Below are positions 1 through 6,324 of a stretch of 16,436 bases of DNA, piece by piece. The notes beneath the pieces are model-generated. The model was not told the DNA's origin, did no database searches, and saw only the letters and a list, made by a program, of their open reading frames with translations. Source of the DNA: WVXT01 sp964345635 (GTDB taxonomy: Bacteria; UBA6262; WVXT01). Numbering within the stretch: position 1 is the stretch's first letter; each line of letters begins with the position of its first letter. A program made the translations under genes and the position numbers. The DNA lies in NCBI GenBank assembly GCA_964345635.1, contig CAYFRM010000089.1, positions 1 to 16,436 on the forward strand, given 5' to 3'.

Positions 1-457
1 GAGTCTTCTTGGCTGCTGGAGTGGCCTCAGAGCCACCTATGCCAATAAGGAGATAAAGGGTCAACCCGAGAAATCCCCAAAAAACCAGAAGGAGTATCAG
101 ATTATTGGCTAAGATTGCCCCGCCGGCTCCACCAATTGTCCACAGAAGATAAGCATAATATTCGTTTAGACGCTCCTTGCCTGCCATAAACTTTAGTGAA
201 TAAAGAACAATCAAAAACCCAAAAAGACCAATGGCTAAAAGTATAAAACCACTAAGATTGTCGAGTCTCAAAAGAAGTAGATCATCATAAAACCACTCAA
301 CGGGCTTACGGAGAAAAGTAAGTATAATGAAATAAAAAGTTGCCAGTGAACCCCCGATGGCCAACGAATCTACAAGCTTGCTTAACTTTTTGGGAACCAG
401 CAGGCAGAATAGCCCCACTATGAATGGAATAATAATTAGATAGTGCAGCAAATACAT
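1..457 (-). CDS. Antiporter-like membrane subunit of a group 4 hydrogenase/complex I-type enzyme (NuoL/HycC family), N-terminal 152 aa only
   Basis: The frame is open from an ATG at 457 to the window edge, so only the N-terminus is present. It is very hydrophobic and starts with MYLLHYLIIIPFIVGL, as NuoL/NuoM/HycC-type proton-translocating subunits do. About four membrane segments are visible (roughly residues 3-21, 33-49, 68-90 and 102-140). The stretch W127-GFLGLTLYLLIG matches the family's fifth-helix motif, normally W-E-G-V-G-x-x-S-Y-L-L-I-G, so family assignment is good, but the usual glutamate after W127 is Gly128. A GGAG sequence sits just before the ATG. It lies downstream of the five hydrogenase core genes, separated by a 217-base gap holding a repeat, and would be the membrane-arm ion pump of that complex. 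HycC, HyfB and NuoL cannot be told apart from this fragment. Confidence 0.82.
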   Translation of the reverse strand, partial: MYLLHYLIIIPFIVGLFCLLVPKKLSKLVDSLAIGGSLATFYFIILTFLRKPVEWFYDDLLLLRLDNLSGFILLAIGLFGFLIVLYSLKFMAGKERLNEYYAYLLWTIGGAGGAILANNLILLLVFWGFLGLTLYLLIGIGGSEATPAAKKT

Positions 458-499
458 TCTCTCCACTTCTCTTAGGATGAAGGGATAGTTGCAGGAGCT

Positions 500-540
500 T
501 CAAATCCACCAGATTTAGCAAAAGCGCTGGCGGATTTTGA
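500..540 (-). other. Predicted RNA hairpin in the leader of the antiporter-subunit gene
   Basis: On the minus strand AAATCCGCCAG pairs with CTGGTGGATTT over 11 base pairs including one G-U wobble. The stem continues with TCA/TGA across a single bulged A; the loop is 14 nt. On the plus strand the wobble becomes an A-C mismatch, so the fold is better in the direction the operon is transcribed. It sits about 40 nt upstream of the ATG at 457, too far to mask the ribosome site directly. No T-run follows, which argues against a terminator. Function unknown. Confidence 0.5.
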
Positions 541-554
541 GCGAGGTTTTTCTG

Positions 555-665
555 ACCGAGTACCGTTAGAACTTACCCTCATTCTAATATCACTATCAAC
601 TTTTCCTCTCTGGCAGGAAAATTCTGACCTGGCCAAGTTAGAACAAGTTCTAACGGCACGAGCGA
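555..665. repeat. Interspersed repeat, copy 1 (inverted CCGTTAGAAC termini)
   Basis: The left end CGAGTACCGTTAGAACT (557-573) and the right end GTTCTAACGGCACGAGCGA (647-665) also occur at the ends of the element at 4363-4475. The two ends are imperfect inverted repeats of each other (10 bp perfect core CCGTTAGAAC, 14 of 17 over a longer stretch). The 74-base interior differs from that of the other copy apart from short words such as CCTCATT. The element begins 9 bases after the stop codon of the hydrogenase large subunit. It resembles a small non-autonomous inverted-repeat element or a palindromic intergenic unit; no transposase is present. Confidence 0.65.
637..654. repeat. Perfect 8-bp hairpin GTTAGAAC-AA-GTTCTAAC inside repeat copy 1
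   Basis: The terminal word of the repeat occurs a third time here, giving a tight palindrome with a 2-nt centre. On the minus strand the stem can be extended by GCC/GGC across a two-base bulge. Copy 2 lacks this internal third word. It could be a protein-binding palindrome, a cruciform or an mRNA 3'-end stem; the sequence does not decide between these. Confidence 0.5.
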
Positions 666-674
666 CTCCGCAAA

Positions 675-1874
675 CTATTCCTTCATCGTACCAATATCCC
701 TCTTAATTCTTAGGGTCTTTTCCTGGGACAACTTTATCAAGTCCTGGCCGGTCAGACCTTTCTTTCCCGTCTTCCTATCCACAACTGCCACTCTTTCCGT
801 GCAACAGTAGCAAGGGTCTACAGCAGCCAGGGTTATCGTGGCATCAGAAATAGTTCCACCAACTACCGATTTCTGATTAGTAGGAACATTCATATAACTG
901 GGAGCCCTGATCTTGTATCTCACCGGACGGTTACTCCCATCACTGCGCACGTAATGAAAGACTTCACCGCGCGGGGCCTCATGGTGACCGATTCCTTCAC
1001 CAGGAGGAATCTCTTTAACATTGGCATCTATTTCCCCGCCTACTATTTTTAACTTATCCAGACATCCTTTTATAATTTTTATTGATTCGTACATCTCCAA
1101 TATGCGCACCACCGCCTTGGCGAAAACATCCCCTTCTTCCTGAGTAATTACCCGCCAATCAACAAGGGGATAAGCAGCATAGGGGTCATCCTTTCTTACA
1201 TCTATGGCTACGCCCGAAGCTCGGGCAGTCGGTCCCAATGCTCCATACGCAAGTACATCCTCTTTGGTTAATACTCCCACTCCCTTTAACCGAGCATGAA
1301 TAACCGGGTCATCCAGAACCGCTCCTTTAAACATATCGATAATTGGCAATAGTCCGTCGACCAGCTTCCAAATCTCGGGAATATCATCGGACTCGATATC
1401 CCTCCTCACTCCCCCGACTTTCATCATGGCATAATGCTGGCGATTTCCCGTAATTCTCTCAAAAATGTCCAGGACCGGTTCCCGATATCTCCACGCCCAC
1501 ATCCATACTGTATTATAACCTAGAAAATGGCCGGCCAGTCCCAGCCAGAGTAAATGGGAATGGAGCCTTTCCAGTTCACCAATAATACTGCGAATGTATA
1601 GTGCCCGCTCGGGCACTTCAATATCGGCCAAATCTTCCAATGCATTCACAGAGGCAATAGGATGTGATGTGGAACAGATACCGCAGACACGCTCCACCAG
1701 GAAAATCACCTGGTCGTAACTCTTCGATTCAGCAATTTTCTCGATTCCCCGGTGATTATACCCTATCTCTATCTCCAGGTCGAGAACTTTTTCACCTTCT
1801 ACGAGGAGCTTGAAAAACTCTGGCTCTTCCTGTAAAGGATGGTACGGGCCAACAGGAATAATCGTCTTAGCCAT
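675..1874 (-). CDS. Group 4 membrane-bound [NiFe] hydrogenase large (catalytic) subunit, Ech/HycE/NuoD-like
   Basis: This is the subunit that holds the nickel-iron active site where protons and H2 are interconverted, on the cytoplasmic side of a membrane-bound complex. At 399 aa it has the size of EchE/NuoD-type proteins. Both nickel-ligating motifs are intact: RVCGIC (C64, C67) and DPCYCC (D353, C355, C358). This separates it from NuoD of respiratory complex I, which lacks these cysteines. About 40 residues follow the last nickel ligand, with no obvious protease-cleavage histidine, as in uncleaved Ech-type large subunits. Its ATG directly follows the stop of the preceding NuoC-like gene, so translation is probably coupled. 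A repeat element begins 9 bases after its stop. The exact hydrogenase subgroup is not determined. Confidence 0.9.
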   Translation of the reverse strand: MAKTIIPVGPYHPLQEEPEFFKLLVEGEKVLDLEIEIGYNHRGIEKIAESKSYDQVIFLVERVCGICSTSHPIASVNALEDLADIEVPERALYIRSIIGELERLHSHLLWLGLAGHFLGYNTVWMWAWRYREPVLDIFERITGNRQHYAMMKVGGVRRDIESDDIPEIWKLVDGLLPIIDMFKGAVLDDPVIHARLKGVGVLTKEDVLAYGALGPTARASGVAIDVRKDDPYAAYPLVDWRVITQEEGDVFAKAVVRILEMYESIKIIKGCLDKLKIVGGEIDANVKEIPPGEGIGHHEAPRGEVFHYVRSDGSNRPVRYKIRAPSYMNVPTNQKSVVGGTISDATITLAAVDPCYCCTERVAVVDRKTGKKGLTGQDLIKLSQEKTLRIKRDIGTMKE

Positions 1875-2306
1875 CTATTCTCTCCTGAGAGGATACTTCG
1901 CTTCTGGCCAATCTTCAGATAAGAGTAGCCTTTTCAAGTTGGGATGGTTTCTGAAATTCACACCCAAAAGTTCGTGTATCTCTCTTTCTATCCATTCTGC
2001 TCCTTTTATCAGGGGAGTTATTGATTCTATTTCGGGATTTTCTCTGTCAATTAGAGTTCTGAGAGAAATAATTGTCCCCGAGCTATCAAATGAAAAGTGG
2101 TATAGTATTTCTATATTCTTTCGGGTATCTATCCCGCTGGCAGTGGCTAATCTCCCTCCCAGATCCCGGAATAGGAAAGTCACCACCTCAGGTATATCTT
2201 TTGCGTCAAAGTCGATATATATTCGACGAGGGGACTTCTCAAAAACCTTAAGAGCCTTTTTAGAAAATTTATCCTTTATTCTTGTCAAAATTTCTTCTGC
2301 CACCAA
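1875..2306 (-). CDS. NuoC/EchD-like (30 kDa-type) subunit of the membrane-bound hydrogenase
   Basis: This 143-aa protein has the conserved block of NuoC/EchD-type subunits, which bind the large subunit and carry no metal: a stretch on sequential electron-transfer folding (HFSFDSSGTIISLRTLID) followed by ITPLIKGAEWIEREIHELLG. In E. coli hydrogenase 3 this domain is fused to the N-terminus of HycE; here it is a separate gene, as in Ech. The longest frame starts at TTG (2304-2306), one base after the small-subunit stop. A GTG as the second codon has better spacing from the AAGGA upstream and may be the true start. The stop abuts the ATG of the large subunit. Confidence 0.85.
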   Translation of the reverse strand: MVAEEILTRIKDKFSKKALKVFEKSPRRIYIDFDAKDIPEVVTFLFRDLGGRLATASGIDTRKNIEILYHFSFDSSGTIISLRTLIDRENPEIESITPLIKGAEWIEREIHELLGVNFRNHPNLKRLLLSEDWPEAKYPLRRE

Positions 2307-2307
2307 A

Positions 2308-2730
2308 TTATCCTTTCTTTAATGCCTTAACCAGTTTGACTACTCCCATAATTATCGCTTCCGGTTTGGGAGGGCAACCCGGGATATATGCGTGAACAGG
2401 AACAAGCCGATCGAAAGGTCCAGCCATATTATAAGAATCCCGAAATATACACATAGAACAGGCACAACAACCGACTGCCACAACCAGACAGGGTTTCGCA
2501 GCCTGCTCATAGAGTCTCTTTAACCTTACAGCTGCTTTATGAGAGATCGCACCAGTCACCAGCATAACATCTGCATGGCGAATGCTTCCCACCTTAAGCA
2601 TGCCAAACCTTTCCAGATCAAACTTGGGAGTCAATGCATCCAGAATCTCTATATCGCAGTTATTGCAGGAAGCGGCTGCAAAATGGAAGACCCATATGGA
2701 TTTGGTTAATGCTTTTGTCTTGAAATCCAT
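2308..2730 (-). CDS. [NiFe] hydrogenase small subunit, EchC/HycG/NuoB-like
   Basis: This 140-aa electron-transfer subunit should hold the [4Fe-4S] cluster next to the nickel-iron site. The family cysteine pattern is visible: SCNNC (C22, C25), the VGCC pair (C88/C89) and IPGCPPKPE (C119), which supply the four ligands of the NuoB-type cluster. The ATG at 2730 lies three bases after the stop of the membrane-subunit gene, and the next gene follows one base after its own stop, so it is in a tight operon. There is no twin-arginine signal, consistent with a cytoplasm-facing group 4 enzyme and not a periplasmic uptake hydrogenase. Confidence 0.9.
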   Translation of the reverse strand: MDFKTKALTKSIWVFHFAAASCNNCDIEILDALTPKFDLERFGMLKVGSIRHADVMLVTGAISHKAAVRLKRLYEQAAKPCLVVAVGCCACSMCIFRDSYNMAGPFDRLVPVHAYIPGCPPKPEAIIMGVVKLVKALKKG

Positions 2731-2733
2731 CTC

Positions 2734-3663
2734 TCAATTCCCCAAAAATGCAAGAATTACGCCTATGACTGCGAGAATTGTCACTGGCCCCCAGAAAAAT
2801 TTTATAGCCTGGTCAATACGAAGTCGTGGATTAGTATTACGTATTAGAATAATAAGCACTAGAAGGAGAACGTATTTTAGTATGCCCCATAAGATATGCA
2901 AGCCGGAAAATATAATACCTCCCATAAACACAACAACTAAAAAGATTGGGACTACAAACAACATCATCCAGCGAGTAAGTTTATGAAGGGCCAAAGGAGC
3001 TCCGGAATACTCAATATAGGGGCCGGCTATTATCTCTGTTTCTGCCTCGGGAATGTCGAAAGGGACTAGAGCCAGTTTTGCCTGCATACAGATTATTGCC
3101 ACCACAAAGGCAATAAATCCAGACCAGGAATTAAGGAAGATACTATTTGCCCATTGATATTGGAGTAAATCACCAAGCCGGATTATGCCTTGCGCTTTAA
3201 TAACGGGAGTGAAAATAGCCAGAATGAAGGGTAACTCGTACGCCAAAACCATTTTCATCTCCCGGGAAGCACCCAAAGAAGCCAGGGGATTCCCCGAAGC
3301 AAAGCCACCTATAATTATACTTATGGATGGAATTATCAAAAGATAAATAACTACAATTAAATCTCCCAAAAAAGTCTTCTCTGGTGAAATCATCACCAGC
3401 CAGAGCAGAGTGGAGACAATGGTCACTGCCGCCAATCCAAAAAGTGGGGAAAGAAGAAAGGTAAATTTCGACCCAGCTTGAGGGACAATCGTCTCTTTAC
3501 CCAGAAGCTTTACAAAATCATAAAAAGGCTGCAGTATGGGTGGGCCCACTCGCCACTGCACCCGGGCAGTCACTTTTCGGTCAATCCAACTAACTAACAA
3601 GGCTATCAATGCTGTAAACAAAAAACCAGGAAATACTATGAAGTAAAATAGAGTCCTTGCCAT
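2734..3663 (-). CDS. NuoH/EchB/HycD-like membrane-anchor subunit
   Basis: At 309 aa with about eight hydrophobic segments spread over its length, this has the size and profile of the NuoH/HycD/EchB family, which anchors the hydrogenase module and links redox chemistry to ion movement. Two signature regions are present: the early loop RKVTARVQWRVGPPILQP and the acidic cytoplasmic loop PFDIPEAETEIIAGPYIEYSG. The C-terminus ends in a hydrophobic helix. The ATG at 3661-3663 lies two bases past the ferredoxin stop, and the small-subunit gene follows after three bases. The conserved glutamates of the PEAE loop are all kept. Confidence 0.9.
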   Translation of the reverse strand: MARTLFYFIVFPGFLFTALIALLVSWIDRKVTARVQWRVGPPILQPFYDFVKLLGKETIVPQAGSKFTFLLSPLFGLAAVTIVSTLLWLVMISPEKTFLGDLIVVIYLLIIPSISIIIGGFASGNPLASLGASREMKMVLAYELPFILAIFTPVIKAQGIIRLGDLLQYQWANSIFLNSWSGFIAFVVAIICMQAKLALVPFDIPEAETEIIAGPYIEYSGAPLALHKLTRWMMLFVVPIFLVVVFMGGIIFSGLHILWGILKYVLLLVLIILIRNTNPRLRIDQAIKFFWGPVTILAVIGVILAFLGN

Positions 3664-3665
3664 TC

Positions 3666-4139
3666 TTATTTTCTTTCCCAGGGAATATAATGGACTACAA
3701 GATTCTTCCCCACGGCAAAATAGTTCTTTTTTGGGTCTTGTTCAACCTCTTCGTATCTGATCACTTTCTCCGGACAAGTCTCTACACAGAGAGGTGGTTT
3801 TCCATCGGCGCGGTCCAGGCAGTAGTCGCAAGCAGAGACGAGATAGGGAATAGTCTCCGGATAGATCGTTCCAAAAGGGCAAGCTACCATGCAAGACCTG
3901 CAGGCAATGCAGCGCATATTGTATCTTTTCAATACTCCGTCCTTCTGCTTTTCCAGTGCTTCTTTGGGGCAGACTTTGACGCAAGGAGCGTCCTCACAAT
4001 GCCTGCAGATTAGAGCAAAATGGGCCAACTCCCTTAAATTAGTTATTCCGTTATTGTCAGGGTGGTAGAAATAACTGCAGGAGACAGTGCAGTCCTTACA
4101 CTTAGAACATCCTTCCAGATCAATAAACAATTTTTTCAT
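3666..4139 (-). CDS. Polyferredoxin with four [4Fe-4S] clusters (HycB/HydN/CooF-like electron-transfer subunit)
   Basis: This 157-aa protein has sixteen cysteines in four groups: C11/14/17/21, C45/48/53/57, C77/80/83/87 and C104/107/118/122. That is the architecture of HycB, HydN and CooF, which wire a formate dehydrogenase or CO dehydrogenase to a group 4 hydrogenase. It is the first gene of the hydrogenase block. Because no NuoI/HycF-type two-cluster ferredoxin is visible in the block, this protein is the likely electron entry. By context the donor could be the formate dehydrogenase encoded upstream, but the CODH of the same pathway is equally possible. The Shine-Dalgarno sequence is weak (GAGAAAAG before ATG). 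Confidence 0.88.
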   Translation of the reverse strand: MKKLFIDLEGCSKCKDCTVSCSYFYHPDNNGITNLRELAHFALICRHCEDAPCVKVCPKEALEKQKDGVLKRYNMRCIACRSCMVACPFGTIYPETIPYLVSACDYCLDRADGKPPLCVETCPEKVIRYEEVEQDPKKNYFAVGKNLVVHYIPWERK

Positions 4140-4204
4140 CTTTTCTCAATGTTCAAAAGATAGTTTGTGAAGAGCTATTGGAATTTCAGACAAAAATCGA
4201 AGAT

Positions 4205-4329
4205 TGTAGCCGCAAAGCGTTAGCTTTGCTTTCTCTGTAGAGGACGGACTCTGCGCCGTCCCTCCTTCGGGCGACCACGGAGTGTCGCCCCCACACTGAC
4301 GCCGCGCTACCGCTCTGCAGCTACAGAGA
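4205..4329. repeat. Cluster of small palindromic units (REP-like)
   Basis: Four perfect inverted repeats lie in 125 bases. GCAAAGC-GTTA-GCTTTGC is at 4212-4229. GGACGG-N8-CCGTCC is at 4242-4261. GGGCGAC-N8-GTCGCCC is at 4269-4290. An outer pair TCTCTGTAG (4232-4240) and CTACAGAGA (4321-4329) encloses the last two. The word TGTAG precedes the first two hairpins. The two 8-nt loops, read on opposite strands (CACGGAGT and CGCAGAGT), agree at 6 of 8 positions although the arms differ. The GC-rich arms contrast with the AT-rich flanks. This looks like a composite of interspersed palindromic repeats; it could also fold as RNA on either strand. Confidence 0.6.
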
Positions 4330-4362
4330 TTTTTGGTGGTGCTCGAAGAGCAAAAAATTCTC

Positions 4363-4475
4363 AGCGAGTACCGTTAGAACTCTTAGCCTTTCTCCTCATT
4401 TAACAACGGTATGCTATTTCTCTAGCCATATTACCCTTGTCCCAGAAGGGCCTCTTGTTCTAACGGCACGAGCGA
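4363..4475. repeat. Interspersed repeat, copy 2 (inverted CCGTTAGAAC termini)
   Basis: The left end GCGAGTACCGTTAGAACT and the right end GTTCTAACGGCACGAGCGA match the ends of copy 1 at 555-665, in the same orientation. Length is 113 bp against 111 bp for copy 1, while the 76-base interior is largely unrelated in sequence. It begins 13 bases after the stop of the HydG-like gene, mirroring copy 1, which sits 9 bases after the large-subunit stop. Similarity between the copies extends weakly to the left, through TTCT and GAGC words. Confidence 0.65.
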
Positions 4476-4488
4476 ACCAAATCCCGAG

Positions 4489-5307
4489 CTACAACCAGAT
4501 ATCCGGAACATCCTTTATCAAATCGTATCTGAAAACCGGTCCATCTTTACAAACGTAATACTTACCCAGGGCACAGTGTCCACATTTGCCCAACCCGCAG
4601 GACATATTCTTTTCCATAGAAAGGTAGATATTCTCGGGTTTATATCCTAAGTCCAAAAGCTTTAGCGTGCCGAATTTCATCATAATGGGAGGTCCACAAA
4701 CTATAGCTACAGAATTCCTCAAGTCCATCTTGACTTTGTCCAGAAGCACAGTCACTAATCCCTCGGTTTCTTCCCACCCGGGAGCCGCTTTATCCACGCT
4801 TCTTAAGATTTCCAATTTCTTTTTTTTCTTCCATTCAGGAAAGGCATCTTTATAAACTATATCTTCGGGAGTCTTCGCTCCGTAACAGAGGACTACTCTC
4901 CTGAACTTATCCACATTTTCCATAAGAGTGAGAAGCAGAGATCTCAGGGGCGCCATGCCCACCCCTCCGCCAAGAATCAGAACTTCGTTATTATAGAAAT
5001 CATCGAAAGGATATCCAAGACCATAAGGGCCTCGAATACCTACGATTTCTCCTTCCTCCATATCGTGCAATTTGCCAGTTAGAAGTCCAGCCTTCATTAT
5101 GGTTAGTTCTATCTTTTCCGTCTGGTAGGGAGAAGAAGAGGGAGTAAAAGGTGCCTCGCCGATACCGGGTAGGCTCAGTTGAACGAATTGCCCGGTTTCA
5201 AATTTGACTTTTCGGCTTGGCTTCAACACAAAAGTCTTTATATTAGGAGTCTCATCGATAATCTTCTCAACCTTAGCTTCCACTGGCAAATAAGGATTCT
5301 CCACCAT
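4489..5307 (-). CDS. HydG/AsrB-like FAD- and NAD(P)-binding reductase with C-terminal [2Fe-2S] cluster
   Basis: This 272-aa flavoprotein belongs to the ferredoxin-NAD(P) reductase superfamily, in the branch that includes sulfhydrogenase gamma (HydG), AsrB and dihydroorotate dehydrogenase electron-transfer subunits. The FAD-binding barrel lies at about residues 8-100 (GQFVQLSLPGIG and APFTPSSSP). The NAD(P) domain has GGGVGMAPL at 113-121 and CGPP at 204-207. C237, C242, C245 and C253 match the family's terminal [2Fe-2S] ligands. It should pass electrons between NAD(P)H and the partner HydB-like protein, whose stop codon directly precedes its ATG. It is the second gene of the Rex-controlled operon. 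NAD versus NADP preference cannot be read here. Confidence 0.88.
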   Translation of the reverse strand: MVENPYLPVEAKVEKIIDETPNIKTFVLKPSRKVKFETGQFVQLSLPGIGEAPFTPSSSPYQTEKIELTIMKAGLLTGKLHDMEEGEIVGIRGPYGLGYPFDDFYNNEVLILGGGVGMAPLRSLLLTLMENVDKFRRVVLCYGAKTPEDIVYKDAFPEWKKKKKLEILRSVDKAAPGWEETEGLVTVLLDKVKMDLRNSVAIVCGPPIMMKFGTLKLLDLGYKPENIYLSMEKNMSCGLGKCGHCALGKYYVCKDGPVFRYDLIKDVPDIWL

Positions 5308-6324
5308 TCACTTTTCTCCACTTCTTTCATCTAATTTCTTTATCACTTCTCTTTTGTCTATTTTTCCCTGACAGGCTTCCACGCACCGGCCACAGCCGGT
5401 ACAGGCTACAATTCCAAAGTTTTCTGGCCTGTACTCATACTTGCACAAATATCTGTTCCTCAGCCTTTCATATAATTTTGCCCGGGGATTGACACCGGCA
5501 GCGACCCGGGCAAAGCCAGTATGCTGGCAGGAATCCCAGAATTTGACTCTGGGAAATTTACCCTCGTCTTTTGTGTCCACGAGGAGAAAACAGTAGCAGG
5601 AAGGACATATGTTAGTACAGGCTCCGCATTCCACACAGGTTTTGGCTGCCTCTTCCCACTCAGACGAAGCATACTCTTCCTTTACAACAGTGGGGAAGGG
5701 TCTCTCCGTCCTGAATTCCCTGTTTTTCTCCATCACTCTTTCCTTTGCTTCTTTTCTCTTTTTTTCCCTCTTTTCAGTTAAGTCCGAAGTTGCTTCTTTC
5801 AAATCTTCTTTTATAGGAGCGATAAAGCTTTCCCCCTTTGACGAACCGACCTCCAGCAGAAAGCCATTATCTATGGGAGAGAGGTTGATGTCAAAGCCTG
5901 CTTCGGGATAAGGATTATTGTCCAGCAAAGCGCAAAAACATGTATCCTTCGGTTGGTAACAATCGGAGGAAACAATAAGAGTTTTATCTCTTCTCTCTTT
6001 ATAGAAAGGATCCACAAATTCCCCTTCCAGAAAAATCTTATCCATCACTGAAATCGCTTTAAGGTCACAGTTCTTACCTCCCAGAAATATCGTTTTCTCT
6101 GCCTGCGGAGTAACCACTGTCACATTTTCCTGTGGTAAAGAAAAGAAGGTCTTCAAAGGCTGGACTGCTCGATAAGTACTGTATATAGTATTACTAACAT
6201 TTTCTGGGGCCAATATCTGATAGGCCAGTTCGCCATATACCTCCTGGGGAGCATAAATACGATAAGCTTTTGAAATCTGTCCCAGAAAATTTTCCCAATT
6301 CGCTTTATCTAGATAAAATTTCAT
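5308..6324 (-). CDS. HydB/AsrA-like iron-sulfur subunit, first gene of the Rex-controlled operon
   Basis: This 338-aa protein resembles sulfhydrogenase beta (HydB) and sulfite reductase subunit A (AsrA), which relay electrons between a catalytic subunit and a HydG/AsrB flavoprotein. Two [4Fe-4S] sites are visible near the C-terminus: C230/233/236/240 and C308/311/314/318. A further CYC pair follows the first site and the family words DSCQHTGFARVAAG and NPRAKLYERLRNRY lie between the clusters. The N-terminal domain keeps DTCFC (residues 127-131) and FLLEVGSSKGE. A Lys/Glu-rich, probably helical segment spans about 175-205. It is paralogous to the protein encoded at 8542-9591. The ATG at 6324 has no clear Shine-Dalgarno sequence; a three-codon frame ends one base before it. 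No hydrogenase partner of the HydA/D type is adjacent. Confidence 0.88.
   Translation of the reverse strand: MKFYLDKANWENFLGQISKAYRIYAPQEVYGELAYQILAPENVSNTIYSTYRAVQPLKTFFSLPQENVTVVTPQAEKTIFLGGKNCDLKAISVMDKIFLEGEFVDPFYKERRDKTLIVSSDCYQPKDTCFCALLDNNPYPEAGFDINLSPIDNGFLLEVGSSKGESFIAPIKEDLKEATSDLTEKREKKRKEAKERVMEKNREFRTERPFPTVVKEEYASSEWEEAAKTCVECGACTNICPSCYCFLLVDTKDEGKFPRVKFWDSCQHTGFARVAAGVNPRAKLYERLRNRYLCKYEYRPENFGIVACTGCGRCVEACQGKIDKREVIKKLDERSGEK

Larger units (their letters stand above)
458..674. other. Intergenic gap with a strong hairpin and one copy of the CCGTTAGAAC repeat
   Basis: These 217 bases separate the hydrogenase large-subunit stop codon from the antiporter-subunit start. No open frame with recognisable content exists here. 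The gap holds the repeat copy at 555-665 and a hairpin at 500-540, so most of it is structured. There is no T-run after either structure in the transcribed direction, so I do not call an intrinsic terminator, and I see no convincing promoter. Confidence 0.7.
4140..4488. other. Structured intergenic region between the HydG-like reductase and the hydrogenase operon
   Basis: This 349-base gap has no credible coding frame. From right to left it carries repeat copy 2 (4363-4475), a small GCTC-GAA-GAGC hairpin (4341-4351), a cluster of perfect palindromes (4205-4329) and an AT-rich leader before the ATG at 4139. A TTGTGAA word at 4165-4171 equals half of a Rex operator but has no partner half. I looked for a promoter for the hydrogenase genes and found only a weak TACAAT-like -10 (minus strand, about 4203-4208) with no good -35. 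Confidence 0.6.

Noticed and set aside
306..521. 71-aa minus-strand frame at the left edge
   Set aside because: It overlaps in another frame the antiporter-like subunit that runs open from 457 to the window edge and has clear membrane-family motifs.
555..665. Integron attC site suggested by GTTAGAAC...GTTCTAAC ends and about 110-bp length
   Set aside because: The ends do not fit the RYYYAAC / GTTRRRY core pair, there is no integrase, and the elements flank a metabolic operon in the same direction as its genes with no cassette array.
1810..2322. 170-aa plus-strand frame antisense to the NuoC-like and large-subunit genes
   Set aside because: It lies opposite well-recognised genes in a window where every real gene is on the minus strand, and its translation shows no domain; it is a shadow frame.
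4205..4329. tRNA or known structured RNA suggested by the nested stems
   Set aside because: No acceptor stem with CCA-like end, no TTCGANT-type T loop and no anticodon arm geometry; the 8-nt loops do not fit.
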